Part shown: one piece after another, positions 26,763-36,714 of the stretch
Layout of the letters: every line of letters begins with the position of its first letter
Position numbering within the stretch: the first letter of the stretch is position 1
Assembly: GCA_963796155.1 (NCBI GenBank)
Contig: CAWCKT010000010.1
Location: 1 to 64,000 of the forward strand
Direction of reading: 5' to 3'
DNA: 64,000 nt
From: AP-15 sp963796155
Lineage (GTDB): Bacteria; Pseudomonadota; Alphaproteobacteria; ATCC43930; CGMCC-115725
The notes under the pieces: model-generated
The model's database searches: none
Seen by the model: the letters and a program-made list of their open reading frames with translations, nothing else
Told to the model about the DNA's origin: nothing
Translations under genes and position numbers: made by a program

Positions 26763-26954
26763 CGCCGGCGCCTAAATTGCCGGCATCGTAAGAGCCTCAC
26801 GCCGCTCGATGACGAAATCAGAGAAAAGGCCCGCGATCACGGGGCACCGTGCGGCGCAGCCCCACATCCGGCGCTTGCTAAGCGCACCCGATCGTGGCCT
26901 TTGCAGATCCGAATGTTCGGCTCCTAACGACAACATTTTTCCGACCGGGATCAA

Positions 26955-28277
26955 ATGCCCTACCGTATCGTCTTCGACGGTCTCAATCTAGCGCTTGAAG
27001 AGGGGACTGGAGTAGCCACCTACGCGCGTACTCTGAGCCGGGTCGCGCGCGATCTCGGGCACGAGATCGGGGTTGTCTATGGCTCTCCGAAAGCTCCGTC
27101 CAGGAACCCGGTGCTGCGCGAGATCGCCTTTTTCGACGAGAGGCGCTCGATCAAAAGGTCGCTGCCCGCCGAAATCCTAAATTTCATCACCGATCAGGTT
27201 CGCTACCATCTTCCGGTCAAGCCGACCCCGGTGGAGCTCAGCGGCGTCGTCGTCACCCGTCAATTCGACACCTCCTTTCCGGTGCACGACTATATTTTTG
27301 TCACCCGTAACCTGTTCGCCAACGCAGACAGACGTTTTTACTGGACGAAAGGCTTTGTTGACCTCGTCTTCGACCCGCGACCGGATGTCTTTCACTGCAC
27401 ATATCAGCTGCCGTTGCGGTCGAAAACGGCCTGCAACATTTATACAATTCACGATCTCGTCCCTCTACGACTACCGTTTACAACTCTCGACAACAAGCGC
27501 CAGATGTTCGAGCTGCTCAAAAAAGTCGCAGCCAGGGCCGACCATATCGTTACGGTTTCCGAGAATAGCAAACGTGACATCATCGAACTTCTCGATGTGG
27601 ATGAGAGACGGATCACTAATACCTATCAGGCTGTTTCGTTTCCCAAAGAAGATATAGAACGATCGGAAGCCACGATTGCCGAACAGCTGACCGGCTCCTT
27701 CGGTCTGGAGTTATATGGATACCTTCTGTTCTTCGGAGCTCTGGAGCCGAAAAAAAATGTGGGTCGTCTCATCGAGGCCTACTTGGCGTCGGGAGTGGAT
27801 GTTCCGCTCGTCGTCGTCGGGGGCGAAGGCTGGCATAACGAATCGGAAACCGCGCTGCTCGAGGAGCTGCGCGAGAGCGGGCCCAGGTCGCCAGGGCTCG
27901 ACCGGACGCGGCTCAAACGGGCTGTGCGGCGGTTCCGTTATCTCAGGCCGTCGACGCTGGTCACCGTGATCCGCGGCGCGCGTGCCGTCGTCTTTCCCTC
28001 CCTGTATGAGGGCTTCGGGCTGCCGGTGCTCGAGGCCATGATCCTGGGCACGCCTGTCGTGACCTCGCGCAAGTCCTCCCTGCCGGAGATCGCCGGCGAT
28101 GCCGCCTTGCTCGTCGACCCGTACGACTCCGACGACATCGCGCGGGCGATAACGACGATCGCCAACGACGCCGATCTGCGGGCCGAGCTGTCGCGGCGCG
28201 GTCGAAAGCAAGCCGCGAAGTTTTCGCTCGAGCGCTATCGCGAACGGGTCGAGGCGCTCTACGCCTCACTGCGCTGA
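26955..28277 (+). CDS. glycosyltransferase family 4
   Basis: A 440-residue GT4 enzyme. MPYRIVFDGLNLALEEGTGV opens the GT-B fold, CNIYTIHDLVPLRLP and ADHIVTVSENSKRDI lie mid-protein, FFGALEPKKNVGRLIEAYL is the sugar-nucleotide segment and PSLYEGFGLPVLEAMILGTP holds E-x7-E. It is most like mannosyl- or rhamnosyltransferases that act on capsule or O-antigen. It starts 192 bases from the divergent SDR, so its promoter should be in that gap, and it leads into the export genes. Confidence 0.88.
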   Translation: MPYRIVFDGLNLALEEGTGVATYARTLSRVARDLGHEIGVVYGSPKAPSRNPVLREIAFFDERRSIKRSLPAEILNFITDQVRYHLPVKPTPVELSGVVVTRQFDTSFPVHDYIFVTRNLFANADRRFYWTKGFVDLVFDPRPDVFHCTYQLPLRSKTACNIYTIHDLVPLRLPFTTLDNKRQMFELLKKVAARADHIVTVSENSKRDIIELLDVDERRITNTYQAVSFPKEDIERSEATIAEQLTGSFGLELYGYLLFFGALEPKKNVGRLIEAYLASGVDVPLVVVGGEGWHNESETALLEELRESGPRSPGLDRTRLKRAVRRFRYLRPSTLVTVIRGARAVVFPSLYEGFGLPVLEAMILGTPVVTSRKSSLPEIAGDAALLVDPYDSDDIARAITTIANDADLRAELSRRGRKQAAKFSLERYRERVEALYASLR

Positions 28278-28452
28278 AGCGTCGCGGCGGGTTGGGCGTC
28301 GGGGTCGGATAGCAGGTCGCGTGCTGGCCCGTTCCAATTGCGCCAGCGACGGGTTAGAGTGGCCTCGCGCGGATACGGTTTCCGGCTATCGGCGTGCCCG
28401 GGTTCGGACAAAATCGGCCGGTCAGGTTGGTCTCTCGCTTCGGGTCGTCCAC

Positions 28453-29643
28453 ATGGCAGAAACCTCGCAGCTCGATCGCGTCCTGTCGCTTGCCCGCACG
28501 GTCGTCGCGGATGTCGGGATCCGGCCCCGCGCCCGCGGGCGGATCCAGCAGCTCTTCCGATCGCTGAACATCTGGTTCTGGGCCATCGTTGGCCTGCCCA
28601 CCCTCATCGCCGGCGTCTACTACTTCGCGATCGCTTCCGACCTCTATTTGTCGGAAGCGAAGTTCATTGTGCGCAGCCCGAAGCAGGTGCAAACCAGTTC
28701 GATCGGCGCGCTGCTCCAAACCACCGGGCTGGGACGGGCGGTGGACGACACCGCCGTGGTCGAAGATTTCATCATGTCGCGCGACGCGGTTCGCAAGCTC
28801 GAGCAGCATAATGACCTGCGGGCGGTCTTGGGCCGCGCCGAGGGCGATTTTGTCACGCGCTTTCCCGGGATTCTGAGGCGAACGGATTTCGAGGCGCTGT
28901 TCCGGCGTTACGATCTTTTCGTATCGGTCGAGACCGACAACACCTCCGGGGTGACCGCGCTCCGGGTCAAAGCCTACCGGCCGGAAGATGCGCAGGCGAT
29001 TACGCGGGCGCTGCTGAGCTACAGCGAGCAACTGGTCAACGAGCTCAACGAACGGGCGCGCAACGACGCCATGGACTCCTCACGTCGCGAGGTTAATCGC
29101 GAGGAGGCAGAAATTTCCCGGATCCAGAGCCAGCTTACGGCTTACCGAGTGCAACAAAAGATGCTCGATCCGAAGACGGCGTCCACTGGCGTTTTGGAAG
29201 TTATCGGGCAAATGAACGCGGCCCAGGCGACCGCTCGGACACAGCTCGGCGAGCTTCTCAAGAATTCGCCCAACAGTCCGCAGATCCCGTTGGTCAGGAC
29301 GCGGATCGCCTCACTCGACCAGCTGATCGCCGAGGAACGCGCAAAGCTCAGCGGCGACACCAACTCGGTCGTCACGACGTTGACCGAATACGAGCGCCTG
29401 ACGCTCGATCGCGAGCTCGCCGAAAAGGCGCTGGCATCGGCGTTCACCTCTCTCGAGGCGGCGCGCCTCGAAGCGCAGCGGCAGCAACTTTATATCGAAA
29501 CCATCGCGCAGCCGAACCTTTCGGACTACCCGCTCTACCCCAAACGGGTCCTCTCCTTCTCGATGGTTCTCGTGAGCTGTCTGCTCGCCTACGGGATCGC
29601 CTGGCTACTGGTGATGAGCGCCCGCGAACACGCGGCGGCCTAG
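28453..29643 (+). CDS. kpsE: capsule polysaccharide export inner-membrane protein, KpsE/BexC/CtrB family
   Basis: A 396-residue polysaccharide co-polymerase/export protein. A membrane helix lies at residues 39-61 (WFWAIVGLPTLIAGVYYF), then a periplasmic part with YLSEAKFIVRSP near its start and long coiled coils (about 190-240 and 300-345), and a second helix near 365-390. PNLSDYPLYPKRVLSFSMVL before the last helix is the family's conserved proline-rich block. It should bridge the KpsM/KpsT transporter and the outer-membrane channel. The outer-membrane partner is not in the window. ATG 28453 is chosen; the frame is open upstream. Confidence 0.88.
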   Translation: MAETSQLDRVLSLARTVVADVGIRPRARGRIQQLFRSLNIWFWAIVGLPTLIAGVYYFAIASDLYLSEAKFIVRSPKQVQTSSIGALLQTTGLGRAVDDTAVVEDFIMSRDAVRKLEQHNDLRAVLGRAEGDFVTRFPGILRRTDFEALFRRYDLFVSVETDNTSGVTALRVKAYRPEDAQAITRALLSYSEQLVNELNERARNDAMDSSRREVNREEAEISRIQSQLTAYRVQQKMLDPKTASTGVLEVIGQMNAAQATARTQLGELLKNSPNSPQIPLVRTRIASLDQLIAEERAKLSGDTNSVVTTLTEYERLTLDRELAEKALASAFTSLEAARLEAQRQQLYIETIAQPNLSDYPLYPKRVLSFSMVLVSCLLAYGIAWLLVMSAREHAAA

Positions 29644-29668
29644 CCGTCGCGCTGTGGCGAGCGGGAGT

Positions 29669-30451
29669 ATGTTGTCGTTTTGGCGAGCGCTGGCTGTCCA
29701 ATGGCGGGTCGTCGGCGCCCTGCTCATTCGCGAGATTTATTCGCGCTTCGGCCGCGAGAGCCTCGGTTTCGCCTGGATCGTGGCCGAGCCGCTGGTGTTT
29801 GCGTTACCGGTCCTCTTCATGTGGCGGGCAATCAGAGGCTCGCAGGAACATGGCATTGCGGTCATGCCGTTTCTATGGAGCGGATACCTTCCACTATTGC
29901 TTTTCCGTCACCTCGGTGGCCGCATATTGTTGTTCATACGCGCGAATACCGGGCTGCTCTACCACCGACGAGTTACCATCTTTGACATTTTTTTTGCGCG
30001 TGCTCTGCTGGAGATCGGCTCGAATCTTGCCGCTCTGGTAGTTTCGTTCGTGGTATTCTACGCCGTCGGGGCCGTGGACGTACCGCGCGACTTGCCGATG
30101 TTCTACCTGGGATATTTTTATATGATCTGGTGGGCGGTCGCGGCCGCCCTGATCATCGGCGCCCTGTGCGAGCGCACCGACTGGGTCGGCCAAATTTGGA
30201 TGCCTTTCTCATACATGTACATGATCTTCTCAGGCTTTTTTTATCTCGCGGATTGGCTGCCGCCCGCTCTCCGCAAGGTAGCGCTGTATCAGCCCTACAC
30301 ACAGGCATACGAGATGGTCCGCGCGGGGGTCTTCGGTACGACGATTACGACCCATGGCGACCCCGCCTATACCACCTTCATCCTCGCAATCTTGACCCTG
30401 TTCGGCTTGTGGCTGATGCGCGAGGGGCGTAAGTACGTGGTAATCGAATGA
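29669..30451 (+). CDS. kpsM: capsule ABC transporter permease KpsM
   Basis: A 260-residue ABC-2 type permease. LLIREIYSRFGRESLGFAW is the conserved amphipathic start, followed by six hydrophobic segments, GFFYLADWLPPALRKVALYQ and the C-terminal EMVRAGVFG block. It moves finished, lipid-linked capsule chains across the inner membrane. The start is ATG 29669 or an in-frame GTG at 29654; neither has a strong ribosome site. Its stop overlaps the kpsT start in ATGA. Confidence 0.9.
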   Translation: MLSFWRALAVQWRVVGALLIREIYSRFGRESLGFAWIVAEPLVFALPVLFMWRAIRGSQEHGIAVMPFLWSGYLPLLLFRHLGGRILLFIRANTGLLYHRRVTIFDIFFARALLEIGSNLAALVVSFVVFYAVGAVDVPRDLPMFYLGYFYMIWWAVAAALIIGALCERTDWVGQIWMPFSYMYMIFSGFFYLADWLPPALRKVALYQPYTQAYEMVRAGVFGTTITTHGDPAYTTFILAILTLFGLWLMREGRKYVVIE

Positions 30452-31095
30452 TCAGCGCGGTCGATGTTACAAAGGATTATCGCACCGAGGGCCGTGTCCA
30501 TCGCGTTCTGAGTGGCATTTCGTTCACTGTTGCGAAAGGCGAAAAGCTCGCGGTGCTGGGCCGCAACGGCGCGGGCAAATCGACGCTGATCCGCCTCATC
30601 GGAGGCGTCGAGTTGCCGACTCGCGGCACCATCGAACAAACCATGAGTGTGTCGTGGCCGATCGGATTGGCCGGCGGCTATCATCCGTTTTTGACCGGAA
30701 ATGACACGATGCGGTTCATCGCGCGCGTCTACAACAAGCCGTTCGACGAGATCAAAACCTACGTCGAAGACTTTGCCGAACTGGGCAAATTCCTATCGGA
30801 GCCGGTGCGCACCTATTCCTCGGGGATGAAGGCCCGGCTTATGTTTGCGCTGTCGCTCGCGATTGATTTTGACTGCTACCTGATCGATGAGATCATTGCT
30901 GCGGGCGATCAGCGCTTCCAGCGCCGTTCCCATGAAGAACTGTTCGAAAAACGAGCCGACCGCTCCATGATCCTTGCTTCCCACGTGAGCGAGATCGTCA
31001 GGGCCTACTGCTCGCGTGCGCTGATCCTGCACCGGGGACGGGGCAAGGTTTTTACCGACCTCGATTTGGCTTTGGACATCTATAACGATCTTTGA
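30448..31095 (+). CDS. kpsT: capsule ABC transporter ATP-binding protein KpsT
   Basis: A 215-residue ABC ATPase. Walker A is GRNGAGKST (38-46), the signature is YSSGMKARL and Walker B runs into YLIDEI. It lacks the extra C-terminal carbohydrate-binding domain of Wzt, so it fits group 2 capsule exporters, where the glycan type is not checked by the ATPase. Coupled to kpsM by the 4-base overlap; the next gene may likewise begin at a TTGA overlap. Confidence 0.92.
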   Translation: MISAVDVTKDYRTEGRVHRVLSGISFTVAKGEKLAVLGRNGAGKSTLIRLIGGVELPTRGTIEQTMSVSWPIGLAGGYHPFLTGNDTMRFIARVYNKPFDEIKTYVEDFAELGKFLSEPVRTYSSGMKARLMFALSLAIDFDCYLIDEIIAAGDQRFQRRSHEELFEKRADRSMILASHVSEIVRAYCSRALILHRGRGKVFTDLDLALDIYNDL

Positions 31096-33125
31096 GGAAC
31101 GGAGCGCGCCAGTTCTCTCCAAGGGTCCATGCCGCGGAATGCGTGCCTAAACTCGGATCTGTCTTCGATAGCCCGTTGACACCGACAGATACCTTCGCCG
31201 CGGCGGAATTTCTGGTTCGCCACTTGTACCGGCCGATTGAGCCCGGAAACGGGGAGAGCTACTTTGCCGTCGCCGAGACCGCATTGCCGATCGAGGGCGA
31301 CAGCTGGTTTTGGACCGACGATAACGCGAAAGTCCTCGAGTTCCTCTCGCGGCCAGAGCTCTGGCAGCGGTTCCCGCATCAAACCGCTGAAATTCTCCGC
31401 TTCGTCCGGGCGATGTGCCGTGGACCACTGATCTTCCGACGGGTCAGCCCTCCGCGGCTCGAACCGACCGGGAAAGAGGGTACGCTCGGCGGTTACCGCC
31501 ACTCGATGATGAACGTCAAATACGATCTGTCGCGAGGCGCCCTCATGGCCGGCCTGCGCTTTCACGACACCAGAAACTCCAACAACCTGTTACTGACCGG
31601 CAATCGCGTCGAGTTTACCTATCGCGGGCGTCGTTTCAGGCTGGATGTCGAGCAGGCGATCAGCGACCTCGATGCCCACCAGGCAGGGTCCACCCTGAGA
31701 CTGCGGCATTCTGGCGACCTGTATTTCAAGTCTCGTTGGAAGCAGTTTCGGCTTGGGCGGATCACCTATGTCTATCGGGTCGATGCCGGGTCGATGTTTA
31801 TCGATGTGGAGGTCTCGCTCGAAATCGCGCCCGGCATTCAAGCGACCGACGTAGTGCTGACCATCGGGCACGACCAGCCGGGCCGCATGTACTACCGAAC
31901 GATCGTCACCGATAACGGGCGGGCGGCAAAGCCGCTTTTTCGCGCCGGGATACCCGGCCGGAGGCTGCACAATGTGGCGGGGGCCTCATATTATCTGATC
32001 AGACAACCTGACATTTCCGGCGACTGCTTTGCGATCCACTCGCTTCCGCACGACCCCGCACGCCTCTCCGGCATCGAGACTGTGGTGCGGCGTTGGGGAT
32101 GGTTGGGTCGGACGGTTGCCCGCTATTCGTTTCCCGGTTCGCAGCGCGGCGCTCACCTTGTCGTCGGCGAGCGCAAGTTGCTCACCGGCGGCGGCTTTTA
32201 CGATCGCATCGCGGATTACGCGGCCTTGATGCGGGGCACGCTTTCGACAATGCCGGCGCAGCAGGCCGTTTGTGATCTCAGCACGTCCTACGACTACGGA
32301 TCTAAAATAAACGCTTTTGCCAAATGCTTTTCCGTATGCAAAGACGTCAATGTCAACACAGATAATTGGGTATCAGATTCCGCAGAATTACGATCGTTAT
32401 TTGATACGTACCTGAATTATTATTTTGACTTGTTTGTAGACCCCCATGAACAGCAGCCCAACGCCATATTTTCTCGAGACCTTGCTTTTGTCGTCCTTGG
32501 CGTGGTGACTATGTACCGGGCCACCAAAGCCGCCGATTATCTCCGGCGGCTCAAACGGCTCTGCGATGTGCTGCTCGAGTTCGAGATGCGTTTTCATGAC
32601 GTTACGGGAAACCCCGCGTCCGGCTTTCTGATGCGAAAGAACAGCCCCCCGCTTGCCTTCGTCGACTGCCACAGCGCGGCGCTCCTAGCGTTGACACAGG
32701 CGACCCGTTATCTCGACGATCCCCGAATTGTCGCGGCGATCGAGCGCGGTCTCGCGGCCTACTTTGTGGAGATCGGTACGGTCGCTGCTGGCCGGCCAGA
32801 CAAGAGCGATACCGTCTCGACCGCAGTGGTCGACCGCCGTGGCATCCGCCATACCAATAACTCGTTTTGGAATTTCAAAGTCGGGATGACGCTGCGGTTC
32901 TTCGCTGCCCTGCGGAAATCGCCCAACGCGTCGCTGCGTTCCATCGCCGCACGGCACCGCGAGCGGATGGAGTTATTCGAGATGATCCTGCGGCGACAGA
33001 TCGAGCGATCAATCACTGAGCGAGAGGGCGGTATCGAAATCCGTACCTCTGTATCTGCGGGAGAGACCAACTCGGAAACGCAACCCTGGGTCATGCTCGG
33101 GCTATTCGGCCATCCTTGGGATTGA
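31092..33125 (+). CDS. large capsule-locus protein of unknown function, copy 1
   Basis: About 650-677 residues, no signal peptide or membrane helix, so probably cytoplasmic. Unrecognised family. Shared with copy 2: AEFLVRHLYR, SWFWTDDNAK, RFPHQTAEILRFVRAMC, GNRVEFTYRGRRF, then a helical half with SRDLAFVVLGVVTMYRATKA, GNPASGFLMRK, FVDCHSAALLALTQATRYL, FWNFKVGMTLRFF and ETNSETQPWVMLGL. A beta-rich N-terminal half and a repeated-helix C-terminal half resemble lyases, hydrolases or epimerases with an alpha/alpha toroid. The start is uncertain: TTG 31092 overlaps the kpsT stop, and GTG 31143 or TTG 31176 match copy 2 better. Confidence 0.7.
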   Translation: MRNGARQFSPRVHAAECVPKLGSVFDSPLTPTDTFAAAEFLVRHLYRPIEPGNGESYFAVAETALPIEGDSWFWTDDNAKVLEFLSRPELWQRFPHQTAEILRFVRAMCRGPLIFRRVSPPRLEPTGKEGTLGGYRHSMMNVKYDLSRGALMAGLRFHDTRNSNNLLLTGNRVEFTYRGRRFRLDVEQAISDLDAHQAGSTLRLRHSGDLYFKSRWKQFRLGRITYVYRVDAGSMFIDVEVSLEIAPGIQATDVVLTIGHDQPGRMYYRTIVTDNGRAAKPLFRAGIPGRRLHNVAGASYYLIRQPDISGDCFAIHSLPHDPARLSGIETVVRRWGWLGRTVARYSFPGSQRGAHLVVGERKLLTGGGFYDRIADYAALMRGTLSTMPAQQAVCDLSTSYDYGSKINAFAKCFSVCKDVNVNTDNWVSDSAELRSLFDTYLNYYFDLFVDPHEQQPNAIFSRDLAFVVLGVVTMYRATKAADYLRRLKRLCDVLLEFEMRFHDVTGNPASGFLMRKNSPPLAFVDCHSAALLALTQATRYLDDPRIVAAIERGLAAYFVEIGTVAAGRPDKSDTVSTAVVDRRGIRHTNNSFWNFKVGMTLRFFAALRKSPNASLRSIAARHRERMELFEMILRRQIERSITEREGGIEIRTSVSAGETNSETQPWVMLGLFGHPWD

Positions 33126-33284
33126 GGTATCCGTGCGGCCGGAAGGGCGGTATTTAGCCCCGAAGGCAGTTCTGCAAACCGCGCTCGAGACCGCCACGCG
33201 ATATGTGCCTCGGTCCAATTCCGGCGTGCGACGGGCTCCGCCGATTGATCTTACGAGCCGGTTTTATCAGCGAGTCACACACCG

Positions 33285-35228
33285 ATGATACCGACAGATG
33301 CGCTCCCCCCGGCCGAGTTCCTGATACGCCACTTGTACCGGTCGATCGACGTGGCGGAGGGAAAAACGTTTTTTGCTATCGCAGAAAACGAAAATCCGAA
33401 AGGCGACGACTGGTTTTGGAACGACGACAATGCAAAATCGTTGGAGTTCCTGTCACGGCCCGAGGTTTGGCGGCGTTTCCCCGGTGAGACTGCCGAGGTG
33501 CTTCGTTTCGTGCGGTCGATGTGCCACGGACCGTACATCTTTCGGCGAATCAGCAGCCCGCGGCTCGAACCGAGCGGTAAAGAAGGCCACGTCTCCACCT
33601 ATCTGCACTCGCTGATGCGGCTGAAGTGCGATGAGTCGCGCGGTGCGGTCGCCGCCGGCGTGCGCTTTCACGATGAGAGAACCCACGACAACCTTTGGCT
33701 AACCGGGAACCGTGTTGAGTTTGCTTTTCGCCGCCGGCGCTTTGAGTTGAACGTCGAGAGCGCCCTGAGCAACGTCGACGCGACGCAGGACGGCCATACA
33801 CTGCGGTTGCGGCAGGCAAGCGAGTTGTATTTCACGCCTCGTTGGAGGCCGCTTCGCCTTGGACTGCTGACTTATACTTACACGTTCGATGCGCGGTCTA
33901 TGCTGATCGACGTGGAGGCAGCGCTCGACCTGGAACCCGGCAGAAAGGTGAGCGACGTCTCACTTACTATCGGTCATGATGCTCTCGATCTTCCATACTT
34001 TACCAGCATTGGCGCCGACACCGAGCCGACGGGAAACGTTTTGTTTTCGGCAGGGGAGCCCGGCCCTGGGATAGTCGGCATGGATGGCGCTTCGTACTAT
34101 TCGATCAGACAAGGCTTCATCTCCGGCGACGCCCTTGCCATTCATACCATTCCGCGAGGGCAGGCACGCCTCGCCTCGATCGAGACCGAGGTGCAGCCGG
34201 CGGGAAAGCTCTATCGAGCGATCGCGACCTATGCCTTTCCAGGCCCGCAGCGCGGCGGACGACTTCTGACCGCGGAGTGGAAGCTGATCACCGCGGGCGG
34301 CTTTTACAATCGCGTTGCCGATTATGTCGGCTTTGTTCGAGACGCGGCGGCGGCCCGCTCGGTCCAGCGGGCCGCGTATGATTTCAGTATTTCCTACGAT
34401 TATGGGGTCACGATCAACTGCTTTGCCAAATGCTTTGCGGTGTGCGCGTCCGGCCATGTCGTACCGCAGACGGCCGGATTACAGGAGGAATTACGGTCTT
34501 TGTTCGACCTGTATCTCAAGTATTATTTCGATGTCTACGTCAATGAGCATGCACGACAGCCGAATACGATCTTTTCCAGAGAACTCGCGTTTGTCGTTCT
34601 CGGCGTGGTGACAATGTATCGGGCCACTGGGGCCGACGACTATCGCCGCCGCCTCGCGCGTTTATGTGACGTCTTGCTCGATTTCGAGGTGCGCTTTGAG
34701 GATGTAGCGGGCAACCCCGCCTCCGGATTTTTAATGAGGCTGGACAGTCCACGAGCGGCCTACGTCGACTGCCACAGCGCTGCACTTCTAGCACTGACCC
34801 AAGCAGCGCGCTATATCAGCGATCCGCGGCTAGCGGCGGCGATCGACCGCGGCCTCGCGGGCTTTTTTCTTGAAACCTGTAGTGTTGACGTGGGCGGGCG
34901 ACGCAAGATCGACACTGTTTCGACGACGATGATTGATGAAAATGGGACCCGACGGACGGAGAATCCGTTTTGGAATTTCAAGGTCGGGATGACCTTGCGG
35001 TTCTTCAACGCGTTGCGCAGCACGACCGATCCAGCTCTGCAAGCAGTCGCCGCACGGCATCGCGATCGCATCGAGCTGTTCGAGATCATTCTGCGCCGGC
35101 AGCTCGAAAGATCGATCACCCAGCGCGATGACGGCGTTGAAATCAGAATTGCCGAGATCGCGGCCGAGACAAATTCGGAGACACAGCCTTGGGTAATGCT
35201 TGGATTGCTGGGTCACCTTTATGACTGA
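33285..35228 (+). CDS. large capsule-locus protein of unknown function, copy 2
   Basis: A 647-residue tandem paralogue of the previous gene, over half identical by eye along its whole length. Invariant blocks are DWFWNDDNAKSLEFLSRPE, PRLEPSGKEG, RFHDERTHDNLWLTGNRVEF, SYDYGVTINCFAKCF, GNPASGFLMRL and NPFWNFKVGMTLRFF. Conserved Asp-rich DDNAK, DCHSA and the final NSETQPWVMLGL could be catalytic. Position directly after the exporter suggests action on the nascent chain or its precursor. ATG 33285 is well placed; ribosome site weak. Its end overlaps the convergent methyltransferase by 10 bases. Confidence 0.75.
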   Translation: MIPTDALPPAEFLIRHLYRSIDVAEGKTFFAIAENENPKGDDWFWNDDNAKSLEFLSRPEVWRRFPGETAEVLRFVRSMCHGPYIFRRISSPRLEPSGKEGHVSTYLHSLMRLKCDESRGAVAAGVRFHDERTHDNLWLTGNRVEFAFRRRRFELNVESALSNVDATQDGHTLRLRQASELYFTPRWRPLRLGLLTYTYTFDARSMLIDVEAALDLEPGRKVSDVSLTIGHDALDLPYFTSIGADTEPTGNVLFSAGEPGPGIVGMDGASYYSIRQGFISGDALAIHTIPRGQARLASIETEVQPAGKLYRAIATYAFPGPQRGGRLLTAEWKLITAGGFYNRVADYVGFVRDAAAARSVQRAAYDFSISYDYGVTINCFAKCFAVCASGHVVPQTAGLQEELRSLFDLYLKYYFDVYVNEHARQPNTIFSRELAFVVLGVVTMYRATGADDYRRRLARLCDVLLDFEVRFEDVAGNPASGFLMRLDSPRAAYVDCHSAALLALTQAARYISDPRLAAAIDRGLAGFFLETCSVDVGGRRKIDTVSTTMIDENGTRRTENPFWNFKVGMTLRFFNALRSTTDPALQAVAARHRDRIELFEIILRRQLERSITQRDDGVEIRIAEIAAETNSETQPWVMLGLLGHLYD

Positions 35229-36430
35229 GCATCCGACATGGCTGGCAGCGGCATTCCCAGGCACCTTCCAAGCTCTGCGTGCACAGCGGCAGCAATCGTC
35301 GCAGAGGTTCGGCGATTGCCGGGGCGGCGCAGCACAAATAGGCAGCGGCGTCCCACCGCGTGTTTGAAGTAGCCGGAGAGCTTCCGGTGGATCGCCTGCT
35401 CGATCGCCGTGTCGCGGACCAGTCCGTAGTCACGGAATTTTCGCTCCCACCAATCCGCGCTCGCCCACACCAGATGGCCGTGTGCCGGCCACCCGTTGTC
35501 ATCACAGGGCCAGTGCCGCCAATATGATGCGTCACCGACGTCCAGCCATTCCTGGAGATATGGTTCTTCAAATACTCCAAAGATGCGATCCTTCCCCCAC
35601 ATTGGCGAATTCAAATAGATATACCCGTCATCCTCGACCATGGGCAAAATTCTTTCTATGTATTCGTTAAGCCGCAACGGGCTGAGGTGCTCGAGAACAT
35701 CCATGCACAGAACAACGTCAAAGCGTCGGTCGATATCCAAGGTAAGAAGATCACCAAACATCATGGCTTCGCGAACATTGGGGTAAGCGAATGCGAACGC
35801 GAGATGGCTCACCTCTGCTCCGAGGACGCTGACGCCCGCATCGGCCAGGAGACTTATTACGGAACCGGTGAAACACCCGAGCTCAAAGCAGCTTCGCGCC
35901 CCCAGACCACGCACGATGGCGGCGGTAATCTGCTTGTCGCGATCGATCACCGGGCTCCATACGCCGAACCGGTCGTAAAAGCGATGCCTGTCGATCAGCG
36001 ACGCCATCATCGCGATATCGGCATCGCTGTGAGCGATATAGACCGTCATTGGCTTGCCGGCGACGCACTGCGTTTCGTATCTTTCGGGCATCGACGCCCT
36101 GATGTCGGGAATCGGGGCCGACGGAACCGAACTCCGGGCAAACAGCGAGCGAAACTCCGGCGAGCCGACGAAGCTGCGAACGACCCACTCGAGTGGCTGC
36201 CCGGCGCGCAGATGGTGGACCTTATCCCGGAAACCGGCGGCATCGGGTTCCCGCTCCAGAATCCCGCGATAGAGCGCGGTGGCAATACGCTCCAGGGAGA
36301 GCGCTTCCCGACGTCTGAACTGCGAGCTCAAAAGGGCAGCAAGGGCGTAGCCCGCGCCAGACCAGTTCAAACCACGGTATCCTGCCGCCCTGGCGGACGG
36401 CCCATGTAAACCGAGCGCCGGTTTGCCCAT
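35219..36430 (-). CDS. DUF4214-methyltransferase fusion protein
   Basis: A 403-residue cytoplasmic protein. Residues 43-100 form a DUF4214-type helical repeat (ALYRGILEREPDAAGF and SPEFRSLF). A class I SAM methyltransferase follows, with motif I in CFELGCFTGSVISLL and CMDVLEHLSPLRLNEYIERI as the post-II/III region. It is the only gene on the minus strand in this block. It probably methylates a sugar of the capsule or a carrier; the DUF4214 part may bind the glycan, which is inference. Confidence 0.82.
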   Translation of the reverse strand: MGKPALGLHGPSARAAGYRGLNWSGAGYALAALLSSQFRRREALSLERIATALYRGILEREPDAAGFRDKVHHLRAGQPLEWVVRSFVGSPEFRSLFARSSVPSAPIPDIRASMPERYETQCVAGKPMTVYIAHSDADIAMMASLIDRHRFYDRFGVWSPVIDRDKQITAAIVRGLGARSCFELGCFTGSVISLLADAGVSVLGAEVSHLAFAFAYPNVREAMMFGDLLTLDIDRRFDVVLCMDVLEHLSPLRLNEYIERILPMVEDDGYIYLNSPMWGKDRIFGVFEEPYLQEWLDVGDASYWRHWPCDDNGWPAHGHLVWASADWWERKFRDYGLVRDTAIEQAIHRKLSGYFKHAVGRRCLFVLRRPGNRRTSATIAAAVHAELGRCLGMPLPAMSDAQS

Positions 36431-36714
36431 AATTCGCCGTCCAACACCGTTACGGGGTTCCCTCTGGTGGAAAACAATCGACGCGACCCGCAGTGACCAG
36501 CTCCCGTCTAAAAGAGCCCAGTCACCATTCCAAGGGGCTGCTGCTTAGCATGGCGTGCTGCACGGCTCAAGCAAATGCCCGCGAGTTGCGGTGTCACAGG
36601 TCGTCCCTTAAGCCGCGACCAACGGCGCCAGACACCCGCCACGGCCTCGGTGCTCGACAGGCGAGCCTTTGATCCGTAGATATCGGGGCGGGAAGATCTT
36701 ATCCAGGAGAGAGA

